DNA from: Favolaschia claudopus | Taxonomy: Eukaryota > Basidiomycota > Agaricomycetes > Agaricales > Mycenaceae | DNA length: 64,000 nt | Direction: 5' to 3' | NCBI GenBank assembly: GCA_037176885.1 | Contig: JAWWNJ010000031.1 | Location: 1,426,001-1,490,000, forward strand | In this document: positions 1 to 11,197 of the stretch, piece by piece | How positions within the stretch are numbered: position 1 is the stretch's first letter | Layout of the letters: the number at the start of each line of letters is the position of its first letter | Notes under the pieces: model-generated | Databases searched by the model: none | The model's input: the letters and a program-made list of their open reading frames with translations, nothing else | What the model was told of the DNA's origin: nothing | Translations under genes and position numbers: made by a program

Positions 1-2975
1 GGTATGTAGATCCGATGATTCGGCCGAGAAGCATCCGATCAAAGGCAGTGGGTCTGTACCAGACCCTCGCTTCAGTTTGTCTTATTTGGGGAAAAGTTGA
101 ACCTTGCAAAATGTAGTTGCCTTTACACCGCTGCCGACGGTGTCTCCGGCTCTGATACTCCCCCGGATCTCTTACATTGCCCCCTCTCTTCGCTCCAGCA
201 AGGGCGAATCTGTATGTGTTCCCTCCGGAGTCTCTCTACATGGTCCAGCTTGTACCACCTCTTCAATACCAGTCGCGGCCTGCTCCCAGACGACTGCTCT
301 TTTCCTTCTCACTCTATGGATGGCGGAGAGAAACCTCGCCCCCGCGTTCAGTCCGTATATGACGCTTGGTTGGCCTCCAGAGTCCTCGGCAGAGGTGAAC
401 TGCTCGTCCCCGGCGCACACCGCAAATTCTCTTTGTTAAATATCAAATTGGCTTTGTTCATCGTACACAACTGTGCCTATGATTTTGTGCGCTCTCTCTC
501 TCTTTGTTAGACCTAGTCCTCATATTCTGCTTGAGTTCTCTCATATATTGAGCTTGAACCCAGTACGAACCTCCGTGATGATGGCCTTGAATATTATCCG
601 GAGTATATTTCCTGCTTTTCGAGGGTATTCTCAGGTACTTGAACCATCTGCCTCGATTCTACACAACTTTAGCTTTCTCCAGGCACTTATAATTGATGAA
701 GTGAGACGCAAACAAAACCCCGCTTCTTTCGATATCCTCTCAACAGTATCTCTTTTCTCTAGTTGCAGTCTCTCATCACATCTGGGAATTTCACTTGGAC
801 GCGCCTTCTTCATCTTGTTGCCACAGAACTTGTGCGCCGTATCTTCGAAAGCCTGCTCGACTCTTTCGCGTGAGGGTTTCAATCTGCAGTGTCACAGCGA
901 CGCGACTTGTTCAATTCTTGGTTATACAGGGTTGCAAACGAGACCATTGTCATGGACTCTGCTCGATTTCATGTCGAGTACGTGCAGATGGAACAGCGGG
1001 TTCGACTGGACATTCCTACTCTGTCTGATTCAGCGGTCCGTGACCTCCTACACGAATCCGACCTTTTTGCCAGATCCTTCAGTGGGAGCGGATTCGGCCT
1101 CCTCAGCCCTCTTGACTTCATTCACATCATCTCCTTGGTGACAGAGCTTTTGTCGCACACTCTGCTAATCCTGTCGCTCACAGGGGGAGCCACTCATTAC
1201 GGCGTCCTTCTTCTTTCGATCTTCTCTGCGACATTGCCGTTGTTGGTGACGTGCATCGGATGTCCCCAGCCGCATTCGGAGACTTTGTACACCCCACGCG
1301 AAGCGCGTGCGGCCGATCGACAGGAAAAAATGCGGAACTTGGCGTACAATGACGCTCATCGCCCTGAGATCGAATTATTTGGTCTGGGGGACTGGATTCT
1401 CAAGACCTGGGCGAGCGCCAGAAAAGTTGTGCTTGATTCGGAGCAAAGCCAACAATTGCGAGATTCGTCCTTACTGTCAAAGCTCAACTTCTCAGACTTT
1501 TTGTTCGCTCTCCAAAACGTAGGTTGCAATTTCAGTGCGTTCTGTATCGCTAAGAAGCGAAACTTGCAGATACCGCTTGTTTTGTTGCTGCAAACGTCCT
1601 CCGCATCTCTTGGATCCTTGACGTTATACCGAAGTTCCATTCAATCAGTGATTTTAACGTCAAGAAATTTGCTTGCCACTTCGCGGATGGTTTTCCAGGG
1701 GATTTTCTTTATGTCAGCGTTCTGTGCTGGGAAGACTTTGAAACCTAAAATGCAGCCCGATGAACAAGATGCTGTCTATTATCACCCGTCCCCTCATGGT
1801 GCAACGATCACCGCACGGTAAGAATCCTCATTGAAGTGAAATGAAGAGCTCATGAATTAATAATCAATAGCGGTTTGTCGTATACATATCCCGGATGCTC
1901 AGAACCCGCGTTGAGGGATGTCTCCTTCACCCTTCAGGCAGGTGAGACTCTAGCAATTGTTGGTCAGTAAATGTGCTCTACTAGCTCGGTATCCTTGCTA
2001 ATACAACATGTCAGGCTATAACGGGTCCGGTATGCTTCTCTCACTGCCACTGATCTGCTTATGTCTTAGTTCTTTGTAGGCAAATCGACGCTTGCGAAGA
2101 TTCTTCTGCGGATCATGGACCATGACTTGGGGGATCTTGTGGTCAATAGTTTCGATATCCGTCGATACAACCCAGCAGACTACCACCAGCATCTCACAGC
2201 TGTATTCCAAGGCTTCTCCAAGGTTCGTTCCCTCGGCTGTTGCAGCAGTTGTATGCATTTAAATACGAGCAGTTCAATACAACTGTTCGGGAAAATGTGG
2301 GAATGGGCCGCGTCGAGAAAATTCGTTCACGGTCAACAATTGACACTGCTATTCATCTCGCTGAAGCAGATAATGTTGTTGATTCGCTCCCGTATGGATT
2401 GCGGACGCTCCTAGAAACGCCTGGATTCGAGATGATGTCTTACTCTGGCTCAGGCTGTATGGGTTCCTTGCGGCACCACGGTCTGTCGGGTGGCGAGGTA
2501 GGCATCCAATTGTATGTATGTATCGGTCTGAGAGATAACCGCTTGGTTTAGTGGCAGCGGCTATCAATAGCTCGGGCGTTCATGAGAGCCAATGAACAGC
2601 AGGTCGACTTGTTGCTTTTCGACGAACCTGTGGGTTTTCTTCTACTTGTTAGACGTACAGAATTCATATGCTTTGGCGCAGACTTCGTCCTTGGATGCTC
2701 ATGCTCAGAACCAAATATTTAACACAATAGACAAAATATCACGATCACCGACAACTGGCGCGAGGATCAAGAGTTGTATCTTCATCACCCATCGACTGTC
2801 GACTGCGCGTCGGGCCGACAAGGTGGCTCTAATGAAGAATGGGGTATCCACTTCTCCTCCCGCGTTTCAGCGCCCGGACTGACCAGCGTCACAGACCATT
2901 TCCGAGTTTGGAACACATGAAGAGCTGCTGTCGATGAATGGAGCATACGCCGCGCTGTACCGAGCGTCGGTTTAG
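1..2975 (+). CDS. ABC transporter, C-terminal part (5' end outside window)
   Basis: C-terminal portion of a fungal ABC transporter with a membrane region followed by one nucleotide-binding domain. The ATPase is assembled across introns: Walker A GYNGSGKST (about 2015-2095), signature LSGGE followed by WQRLSIARAF (about 2487-2582), Walker B LLLFDEP (about 2612), D-loop SSLDAH (about 2690) and H-loop ITHRLSTA (about 2783). It ends MNGAYAALYRASV with a TAG at 2973-2975. Upstream, the stretches with FPAFRGYSQ (about 610-634), VRRIFESLLDSF (about 834-870) and RVRLDIPTLSD (about 1000) belong to the less conserved membrane half. The window opens with a donor-like GTATGT at position 3 and no convincing ATG lies upstream of the first coding stretch, so I treat the gene as 5'-partial. 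Substrate is unknown. Exon borders before position 480 are uncertain. Confidence 0.8.
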
Positions 2976-3307
2976 AATAATTAGAGAACGAACGCTTTGT
3001 TAATCCTTATTCACTAATTTACCGCTATGTAATGAATTTTGAAGCAATTGAGTTGTGTCCTGCAGAGCAAATCACTAGCAAATCCTGCACACGACTCGGC
3101 CCAGACAGGTGAGTTTTTTTCGGCTGTATGCGAGTGATCATATCGCTTATGCCCTGGGGTCATGCGGATAGACCGGAAGAGAATCGTTATCACAAGGAAC
3201 CCATCAAGTGTTTTGCGGTACTATAGATTGCGTCTCCAACAAGCATGGTGCCTTGACGTGGGCTCAAGGAGATAACCCCGCTCTTTCTTCTCTTCTCTCC
3301 TGCCACA
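2976..3307. promoter_or_regulatory. Intergenic region, promoter side of permease copy 1
   Basis: No coding stretch is supported here. It holds the 3' flank of the ABC transporter and the upstream region of the permease. One TTATCA (TGATAA on the other strand) lies at 3187-3192, a hexamer of the kind bound by fungal GATA factors that control nitrogen uptake genes. A single hexamer is weak evidence for nitrogen control. Confidence 0.3.
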
Positions 3308-6300
3308 ATGACGGAGAAATTCGACGACAAGCAATACCCCAAGAGCCCTTCTTCCCAGGAGTCTTTCTCTCAGGAACACAAGGCAGTCGAAGATGACCCC
3401 TACCGTGGCGAAAAAAAATTGGTTAGACAGCTCAAGAATCGTGCGTGCCAAGTCAAAGCTAAGGATGCGTTCAACTGACGTCCCGAAGGACACATCGCGA
3501 TGATCAGGTTGGTCCCCCCCAAATTTAGTATACAACTTGGAATCTAAATCATCTGTTTAGTATTGGTGGTGAGCTTTGCGGCTGACTATTTCAATATGTA
3601 TGTTTTGAAGCTTGGAATGAGGCGTTATCGGAACGGGACTTTTCCTGGGCACTGCAAGCGGTCAGTGTTTTGCCAGTTGAATGGTGATATTTCGGGGTAC
3701 TGAATGCTACCATTCCAGCTCTTAGGCATGGTGGACCGATAGGTCTTCTCCTTGGTTATCTGGCAGTTGTGCGTATTTTTATCATTTATTACCGCTCCCC
3801 GTCTCTAACGCGCAAGGAATCCCAAGGGCAGTATCACGTATTCCGTCATGTATGAACCGTTCAACGCGCTGGTTGTTTGCTCAATTAGTTCTAGGATATC
3901 TCTGGGTGAAATGGTCGCGTATCTTCCCATTCCAGGTGGTCACATCAAACTTGCGGAACGATTTGTGAGTGCAGGTCTTGGTTGATTGGTGCCGCTGACG
4001 CACGCACTCCAGGTTGACCCCGCATTTTCCTTCGCCATGGGGTGGAATTATTTGTAAGTCTTATCCGGGTGCAGATGTACATCGAATGCTAAGTGAGATG
4101 ATCTAGGTATAATTGGATCATCGTAAGTGGTTTCTTCGAGTAGTGCCAATCTAACTCTTTCGTTTTGCAACATAGATTTTGCCCGCCGAACTGTCCGCTG
4201 CCGCCGTGTTGATCAACTACTGGAACAAAGAAGTCAGCAACGCGGTTAGTTCTTTCGTTCCATCGACGACACGATCACCTATGCATTATTCATAGGCTTG
4301 GATAACAATGATCATGGTTGGTCTCAGTTTTTGCCTTCCGTATGGTCTTCGAACAAGTCGATAGGCTATTGTGATTATCATCAACTTGCTTGGGGCGGGT
4401 GTATACGGAGAAGCCGAGTTCATTTTCGCGTAAGGAGCATATTAAGCATTGACCAGTCCTTTTCCCTCACGGCTTTCTAGGTCAATCAAGGTCATCACGG
4501 TGCGTCTACGTTGTTCCTGTTCGTGGTCTGTACTCAACAACGCCAGATCACCGGCCTAATTATCCTTGGTATTGTTCTGGATCTTGGCGGAGGACCAGAC
4601 CACGATCGGTGAACCTTTTGCTACTCATCAAGTTTTCAGTGTTTCTGACTCTTTGAACAGACTTGGCTTCCGCTATTGGAAGCATCCTGGGCCTTTTGTT
4701 CAGTACAATGATATCCCCGGGGCAAAAGGACAATTCCTGGGCTGGTGGGCTGGTAGGGCAGATACCAACAATGAATGAGCCTGCTCTTGACTTCCTCTTT
4801 TAACTCGCAGTGATGACGCAAGCAGCCTTTTCCTATATGTGCGTCCTGCCTCGTCTATCATCCCCGTCACCGCAATTCTGACTTTGTATCCAGCGGGACG
4901 GAAATTGTTGCTGTAGGTTGCATCCTCCACGAAGCCGGTTTCCGTAACCATAATCCTCACAGATCGCTGCGGGAGAAGCAAAAAATCCCCGACGCAATTT
5001 GCCGAAAGCTATACGACGTGTTTACATTCGGTGTGTTTTTCAATGTGTAAGCTCCTTCCGACGAGTAATCAAAATTTTGTAGCATTTTGTTGTTCTATAT
5101 TGGCGGAGTACAGACTCACTTGCTCTTCATCAACAGTTCTGACTGGGAAACATAGGTAATCATCATCGGCCTCTTGGTTCCGTCTAATGAGCCTGGCCTG
5201 AATCTTAACTCTGACAACGCCGCTGGGTCTCCGTAAGTATCAGGGCACAAGAGTGTTTGTCTTGCACTGAGCCATATTTGATAGGTTTGTCATTGCCATC
5301 AAACGGTAGGATGATCTCTGCTCCCTGGATTAGCACCAACTTCCTTTCTGTTTAGCTCTGGAATCAAGGCTCTGCCATCGGTACGGTTTGGTGATCTTCA
5401 ACGATGGTTTTAGCTGATGCCCGACAGCTCATAAATGCCTGTCTCCTTACTTCAGCTTGGAGTGCCGGTTCGAGCGATCTATATACAAGTTCTAGGGCTT
5501 TATGTATGGCTTTTGTTAATCTGCCGCTCTTATTGTCTAACACGGGTAAAGACGGTCTGGCTGCCTCTGGAAATGCGCCTCGCATCTTCCTCAAAACCCT
5601 GAACAACGGTTTACCTGTGGTTGCCATCGTGTTCTGCTCGCTCTTGTTCGTTTTTTTGCGCTCCATCTCCTTCGTCACCGACCACTCACTTTCTGTACCT
5701 GGGCAGTTCGACGCTCGCCTACATGGGCGTAACGAGTGGCAGCGGAAAAGTATTCGGATGGCTGGCGAACATGACCTCAATTGCGTTCGTGATTTCCCAA
5801 AGATGCTACTAGTGTGGTTTTGATACGTTTTGCTGTTCTTTTCACAGTGGTTTGATGACCTGGTTCGGTGCGCCTTTGTCTCGTATCGTCACGGGGACGA
5901 CGAATGCTCATGACACCGTACAGGGATCTGTGTCACTTATTTGCGCTTCCATGCGGGCATGAAGGCCCAGGGGTATAGTCGGAAAAATCTGCCCTATGCG
6001 TCCTCATTACAGCCCTACGCCGCATGGTGATCTTTCTTGTTCCTACACTGGGAGTTCGCTAATAGCTTTCTAGGTATGCCATGATCTTTTGTCTGGTCAT
6101 TTGCTTGGTGAGTTGATTCGCTTCAGCGCCGTAACTATTGCTGACCCCACACCAAGTTCAGTGGCTGGGCCGTGTTCCTAAAGGTAGGGCGTAAAGCAAG
6201 ATCCAACAGCTGACGAGACTGAACGTGTCTCAAAGGATCAATGGGATCCGGCGACATTTGTAACGAATTATCTACCTTTCGCCTTGTTCCCCGTCATCTT

Positions 6301-6610
6301 CATGGCCGCCAAGTATCATTATTGGCGTATCGGCAAAGGTAAGATTTTCACTTCCATTTGACACCGAGAAGTTAACCTTTGAGACAGGTTTCTGGTGGAA
6401 ACCCGTTGAAGAACTCGACTTCGTCACCAACATCGCAGGTAAAAACCCGTGGTCCCCTGTTAAGACCAGATTCTCACTCCTTGCGCAGAGATCGAAGCAG
6501 ACACTTATGATGACCCGCCCCCAAGGAATAAATTGGAAGCGTTCTGGGCTTGGCTGGTGCGTATCAACGAATCATTTACGATTCATTTTTCATCTGTTCT
6601 CCAGATGTAA
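3308..6610 (+). CDS. Amino-acid permease, YAT/APC family (copy 1)
   Basis: Plasma-membrane amino-acid/proton symporter of the fungal YAT family. A hydrophilic N-terminus (MTEKFDDKQYPKS) is followed by RQLKNRHIAMISIGG, GTGLFLGTA, ISLGEMVAYLPIPGG, FAMGWNYLYNW, LPAELSAAAVLINYW, GEAEFIFA, RIGTEIVAIAAGEAKNP equivalents, SAWSAGSSDLYTSSR and MTWFGICVTYLRFH, all classical family blocks, giving about 12 membrane segments. More than fifteen short introns interrupt the gene. An apparent frameshift near 5640 disappears when an intron starting GTTCGT (donor just after CTCTT) and ending GGCAG is removed, so the gene looks intact. The last intron leaves a final exon coding only Met-stop. It is closely similar, block for block, to the inverted copy at 37480-40857. 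Substrate specificity cannot be read from sequence. Confidence 0.9.
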
Positions 6611-6990
6611 AGGGTGTTTATCCCACGCCACGTACTCAGTTTGAAGTAGAGTCAGATATATCTACTTACAATCGGCTTGAAGTGCTATATTAATGAGATT
6701 TGCCAGCGACTTCTAATCCCGAATTTTCGTTCTACAAGTCGCTTTACAGTAGTTCGCTTTCCGTCACTAAGTTCACCCGCCGAACTTGCATTCATCGGCA
6801 GCCCATTCAGCCTTGCGACTCAACAGTCGGTGGAAATCCTCAGATTGTTGAGTCAGGCCCACTCTCCTACCCACTGCCTCACTTTCTACAAATTTGATAA
6901 TTGTACATAGTACACTCGGAAGATTCCGGGTTAATCTGCTTGACGTCGAACGAGGATTGGATTGGGGAGATGCGTGATAACATCCATTTG
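6611..6990. other. Convergent intergenic region
   Basis: This is the space between the 3' ends of permease copy 1 and the EFM6-like gene. Only short open frames without family motifs occur. I see no RNA gene, repeat or mobile element. Confidence 0.5.
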
Positions 6991-7949
6991 TTACCGCTTG
7001 CTCAGGCGTAAAAGGGATATCGATTCACGAGAATATGTGGCACGCGCAGGGTCGTCTGCCACCTGTGCACCGCTGTTGAGACGTGTTCTAGAGGCATTCG
7101 CGAGGGAACTTACATCCGTCCATTGAAATTTCTTTTTCAGAAGAGCGAAGAAACGTTTATCAGCCTGCGACAGAAATTTAATAGGGTTTCATGCACTATG
7201 GTCTCTCGATTGACCTTTCTTCTCTTTTTGTAACAAAATAGGACCTCGGTGTCGTCGCCAACTAAGTCGGACAGTGTCTGTACAAGAAGAGGAAATGCTG
7301 GCTCGAAGTAGACGCAATCTGCAGCAAGGATCACATCCGGCACAGGTATTTCGGCGGGTATGGGTTCCCCCCTAGATTAATCTAGTCGTGCCGGAGGTTG
7401 AACCCAAGTTGAATTTCAGCTAACCAGTTGAGTTCATTGACAGCACAAAGAGCAGAAAGATTGTTCAATTCAACGTTTTCGCGCATAATGGCAAGCAGCG
7501 GCCTTGGTATTTGTCACAAGAGGTTGCAATGATTGGCCCAAAGGAACACACGCTTGGTCGGTTATGCACACAGTCCCTCCAAGCATTGCAGCAACAAGTC
7601 CAACCAGCCCAGTCTGGTTTAGACCGTTGACGAAAATAAATATCGATAGCCCAGTGTATAGACCTACGCCAGACCCAAGTTCTAACACAGTTTTGCCTTG
7701 TACAAATTGAGGGCCTCTGTGGACGAGATATTGCGCCAGAACCTCTCCTGCGGGCCAAGCGATGCCACCGCAACCAGGAGACGCGTCCAGTGAGAGATTG
7801 AGAGCGATCGAAGTGTCGCCCCCCGAGAAAGTTAGCTGGAGATTCTCGCCATGGCGGACAGAGCGAGGTTGCTCAGGGATGATAGATGCGTCGTTTGAAG
7901 TATTCTGCAGAAAAGGATGCAACGGATCGCGCTCGTCGTCCGAGTCCAT
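6991..7949 (-). CDS. EFM6: Protein-lysine N-methyltransferase, EFM6/METTL21 family
   Basis: Seven-beta-strand SAM-dependent methyltransferase of the group that methylates translation elongation factor 1A in yeast. After splicing, motif I reads VLELGSGTGLVGLVAA (about 7590-7690), followed by TDQAPLLAIMRENVELNN, and the post-II motif AADCVYFEPAFPLL (about 7285-7330). The C-terminus QWTD|VADDPARATYSRES and ISLLRLSKR matches the family end. The ATG at 7949 (MDSDDERDPLHP) is preferred; the frame continues upstream only to a GTG. Five short introns are needed and all keep frame. It is head to head with the RAD51D-like gene, with 60 bp between start codons. The exact target lysine is inferred from the family only. 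Confidence 0.85.
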
Positions 7950-8009
7950 TAGAGGGGTTGCCGTAAACACGAGTCAATAAAACTTTGAAATAGACCACCA
8001 CCCGCTGAG
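7950..8009. promoter_or_regulatory. 60-bp divergent promoter, EFM6 / RAD51D
   Basis: Only 60 bp separate the start codons of two oppositely transcribed genes, so they must share a promoter or have overlapping 5' transcripts. No TATA box is evident. Confidence 0.6.
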
Positions 8010-9191
8010 ATGCGTCTTGCAGCCTTACCCTCTTTACCCGCAAACCTTGTATCCAGTCTCGAATCCTGTGGTGTCATAACGGAAATCGACCTTTTATTCT
8101 CAGCCTCAACCCTCGAAATCTTGCGTCGACTCACTCCTGGAACCACTTCGCTTCAAGAACTTGAGCGATTCAAGGCCTTGGTGGCGAATTTGGTGTCAGC
8201 TCCAGGGCACAGCGCTGCAGAGCTCTTGAAAGAAACCGAAGAAGAGGAAGAAGACGCTCTCCTCAGTGGCATCCCACAACTCGATGAAATACTCTCCAGG
8301 TTGACATTGCCTGGCCGTTTAATTGAAGTGTCTGGCGATAAAAAGTCTGGAAAGAGTGTTTGTCCCAACGCCATCACTCACAATACCGAACTCTGAGGAT
8401 CAATGGGTCTTGCTAGTCTTTGCTCCTTCATCTCGTTTTGCGCCATCTCGTTCATTGTTCGGAATCCAATGTTCTCTGGATAGACACGACTGGCGATTTT
8501 TCAGCGGTCAGAGCAGCAGATATTCTGGCCAGTTCTTACCAATCGGTACAGCTTTCCGCATGAAGTATCCTTGATAATATGCTGAGAATACGAAGGACGC
8601 CTCACTCGCCCTCGATCGGTTGCAAGTATCTGCGGCTTTCGATGTTGACGCTCTGCATGAAGTTCTCGAAGAGCTAAGATCATCCCTCTGTGTCCGTTTT
8701 TCGATCGGGTGGATTCATTCTCTCATGTGTTAATATATGGTACAGTCTGGTACCACCCGAGCCATTGTTGTGGACACCGTCACTCCTCTTCTTGGTCCTT
8801 TTCTGAGTCCAGTATCCTCCCAAGGCCATGCGATAATGACCAGTACTATGCAACGACTTCGAGGTTTTGCACAAGCTTTTTCAATGACGGTTTTTGTTCG
8901 TTCTCATCCTCCACGATCTTGCTCCACAAGTGAGAACTCAGCCTTCGATAGGTAGTGAACGACTCCGTTGCATTCGCGCCATACATTCCCGGCTCTGCCT
9001 CCAACACTCCGCATATTCGCAAACCAGCCTTGGGCCCCTCATTCACTTTTCTGGCAGACGCGACTCTTTGGCTGGTCAACTGCGAAGGAGGGGCGACGAA
9101 TAAACGGAATGAGAACGCCTCAAGTTGCACAAAACATATAGCGCAAGTATATAGATCGAAAGTTACGGTACGAACTTCGATTCGATCATAG
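8010..9191 (+). CDS. RAD51D: RAD51 paralogue, RAD51D-like recombination protein
   Basis: RecA/RAD51-fold ATPase that in animals and plants acts in homologous recombination as part of the BCDX2 complex. The N-terminal part (MRLAALPSLPANLVSSLES) is a small helical domain. Then come GIPQLDEILS, Walker A GDKKSGKS (about 8334-8357), LWIDTTGDFSAVRAADIL (about 8477-8530), Walker B AIVVDTVTPLL (about 8761-8793), GHAIMTSTMQRLRGFAQ and KPALGPSFTF (about 9022). The DTTGDFS block and the KPALG-S-F block are RAD51D-type features. Introns split it after GKS, after SYQS, after SSLC and after MTVF; all join in frame. The Walker A has two lysines where glycine or proline is usual, but the essential GKS is kept. 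Budding yeast lacks a clear orthologue. Confidence 0.85.
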
Positions 9192-9507
9192 ACTGAGGCT
9201 AATCTCATGCTTCGACGCCAAGGCGTCTCAAGTATGGCGATCGTTTGAGATGAGACAAGGCATTATTTCGACCTGACTCTGAATCAAGTTTTCAAACGAG
9301 ACAACGGGGTGTCTCACTCGTCTCAGTCTTGGATATACTGCCTTCTTAGACTGTCCCCTCGGAAGGAAGGGTGGTTAGCATTCTGAATAGAACCCTGTAT
9401 TAGATACGCGACGCGACATGTTGAAGGACGAAATGTAACATGCGTTCTTGAAAAACAAACAGATGCAAAACGTGGACGCGATTTGTCACTAGACTTTATC
9501 TGCTGCC
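9192..9507. other. Intergenic region with GTCTC-rich inverted repeats
   Basis: No gene is supported. Between about 9225 and 9335 the motif GTCTC/GAGAC recurs several times on both strands. This includes a perfect 6-bp hairpin at 9298-9315 (GAGACA, loop ACGGGG, TGTCTC). The remainder should contain the promoter of the CBM48 gene. Confidence 0.45.
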
Positions 9508-11067
9508 ATGTCTGATTCCGACCTTCACGAAGTGCACTTTTCATGGCAAGTCATCTTCATCTCCAACCCCACAAGCAGTGGACCTCATCTATCTCAGGCC
9601 GTCCACCGACGCCGCCACCGTCATCGTGACAGGCAGCTTTGACCAGGTGTGTATCGTCCAGCTTATGTTCATGTGCGAAAGTTTTTCAACAGTTGAAACT
9701 CAACCTTATACTCTCAGTGGTCGTCTTCCGTGCATCTCGTCAAGAGCGAATCGGGGTTCCATGGAAGCGTTCGGATACCTTGGGACACCAAAATCCTCTA
9801 CAAATACGTCGTGGATTCCAACTGGGTCTGCAGCACCACGAATGCGACGGAAACAGACTCTTCGGGCAACGTCAACAACGTCTATACCTCACCGCCCAAA
9901 CCCGTGGCAGTGGAGCCGTCAATAGACGCGGCACCCACGACTAACGGTGCTATCCCTGCCGTCGAGGAGTCCGAAACCGCTGCTGCTGAAAGTTCTCAAG
10001 ACACGACCATTAAAGGTCAGGCTGCCGCTGGTGAAGAGTTCACACTCTCTCAAACTGTTTTAGATCTTGCTGAGACTGTCGTCGCGGCCGACGGCACATC
10101 CTCCGCCCTGGGATATGTTGCTTCAGCACTGGGTGCTGTCATTGAAAGTCAAATCGGCGTAGATCCTATCAATGGCGCGCAGGTGAGCTGCTCAACTTTC
10201 CGATGCCTTCTTGGTTTCATTCATATTCAGCTCCCCGTCGAAACGCCAAAACGAGACGCTGAACTAAATCTGCCCGCGCCAGCTGAGGCACCAGCTGCAC
10301 CTGCACCTGTTCCCGCACCGGAACCTGCAAGTGTTGCCCCCGTCGTACCGGTGACCATCGTACCAGTTTATGCCGAAACTGTCGCGGCCACGACCTCCCC
10401 ATCACAGGCAGCACCAACGCCGGTCCCAACCTCTGCCTCCCCCGAGACCCCATCAACGCATGCACCTTTGCCGGCGTCTATACCCTCCCCTTCCGCTACC
10501 CCTGCTGAGGCATTACCGAGCCCAAGCGCAGTGGTTGAAACTCCAGCCCTCCCAGCTGCGACATCTGCCTCTGTCGAACCAACAGAAGCAGGCAAGCTGG
10601 TGGCGACAAACGGAGCGGCCCTTGCAGCTACGGAACCGGCGCCACTACCGAGCCCAAGCGCAGCGGCTGAAACCCCAGCCCTCCCAGCTGCGACACCTGT
10701 CTCTGTCGAACCAACAGAAGCAGTCAAGCCGGCGGCGACAAATGGGGCGGCTCCCGCAGCTGCGGAACCGGCGCCATCCGCGAATGGAAAGGCGGCGACG
10801 CCTCCCAGTGCACCCACAACAAGCGCGCCCGCTACCCCTGCCAAAAATGCTCACGCATTCCCCTCTTCCGAAACGGAAACCTCTTCAATTGCCAGTTCTC
10901 CTTCCAGATCGCGGTTCAGCTTCATCGGATCCAGGAAGGACAGCACTGTCGGACGAAAGGATAGCACTATCGGCTCACGAAAGAAGCGACAATCTATCTT
11001 TGGCAAAGTCAAGGATTTGTTCGGCAATGATAAGGATGAGAAAGAGAAGGAGAAGGAGAAAAAGTAA
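9508..11067 (+). CDS. CBM48 (AMPK1-type glycogen-binding) protein, Crp1/Mdg1-like
   Basis: The N-terminus is a complete AMPK1-type carbohydrate-binding domain: FSWPSTDAATVIVTGSFDQW, then GFHGSVRIPWDTKILYKYVVD and W..., the order seen in AMPK beta subunits and the yeast proteins Crp1 and Mdg1. The conserved FSWP appears only when a GC-AG intron (9546-9597) is removed. Two GT-AG introns follow (after SFDQ and near 10182-10230). The middle is a long Ala/Pro/Thr-rich region containing two copies of a 44-residue repeat. The C-terminus is Ser-rich then basic (RKDSTVG, RKDSTIG, KKRQSIFGKVKDLF) and ends in a Lys/Glu run. The SIFGK-K-LF element resembles the ends of Crp1/Mdg1. A role in glycogen or DNA-structure binding is family inference. 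Confidence 0.8.
9546..9597 (+). other. GC-AG intron in CBM48 gene
   Basis: The donor is GCAAGT after TTTTCATG and the acceptor is CTCAG. Joining gives TGG-CCG and the family motif FSWP. The nearest GT donor (9550) does not restore this frame with any nearby acceptor. Confidence 0.85.
10513..10776 (+). repeat. Tandem repeat, two 132-bp units (44 residues)
   Basis: Two adjacent copies begin CCGAGCCCAAGCGCA at 10516 and 10648, a period of 132 bp. Each encodes PSPSA-ETPALPAAT-SVEPTEA-K-ATNGA. A few substitutions separate the copies, so this is a recent but not brand-new in-frame duplication inside the low-complexity linker. Confidence 0.9.
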
Positions 11068-11197
11068 TCGGTTATCTAGTTGCGGAGGACGGAGGGGACA
11101 TTTAATCGTTTGGTTGCTTTCTTATAGTGTTTGCGGATTTCCTTTCCATTACTGATGATACATGCACTACACCCACGATCTTTACTAGATACCGTTT

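Noticed and set aside
5600..5830. Apparent frameshift in permease copy 1 between two overlapping open frames
   Set aside because: Removing an intron with donor GTTCGT and acceptor GGCAG joins CSLF to STLAYMG in frame; copy 2 has an equivalent intron at the same place.
10368..10844. 158-codon Ala/Gly-rich minus-strand frame
   Set aside because: Antisense of the Ala/Pro/Thr linker of the CBM48 protein, which has a CBM domain and proper splice sites.
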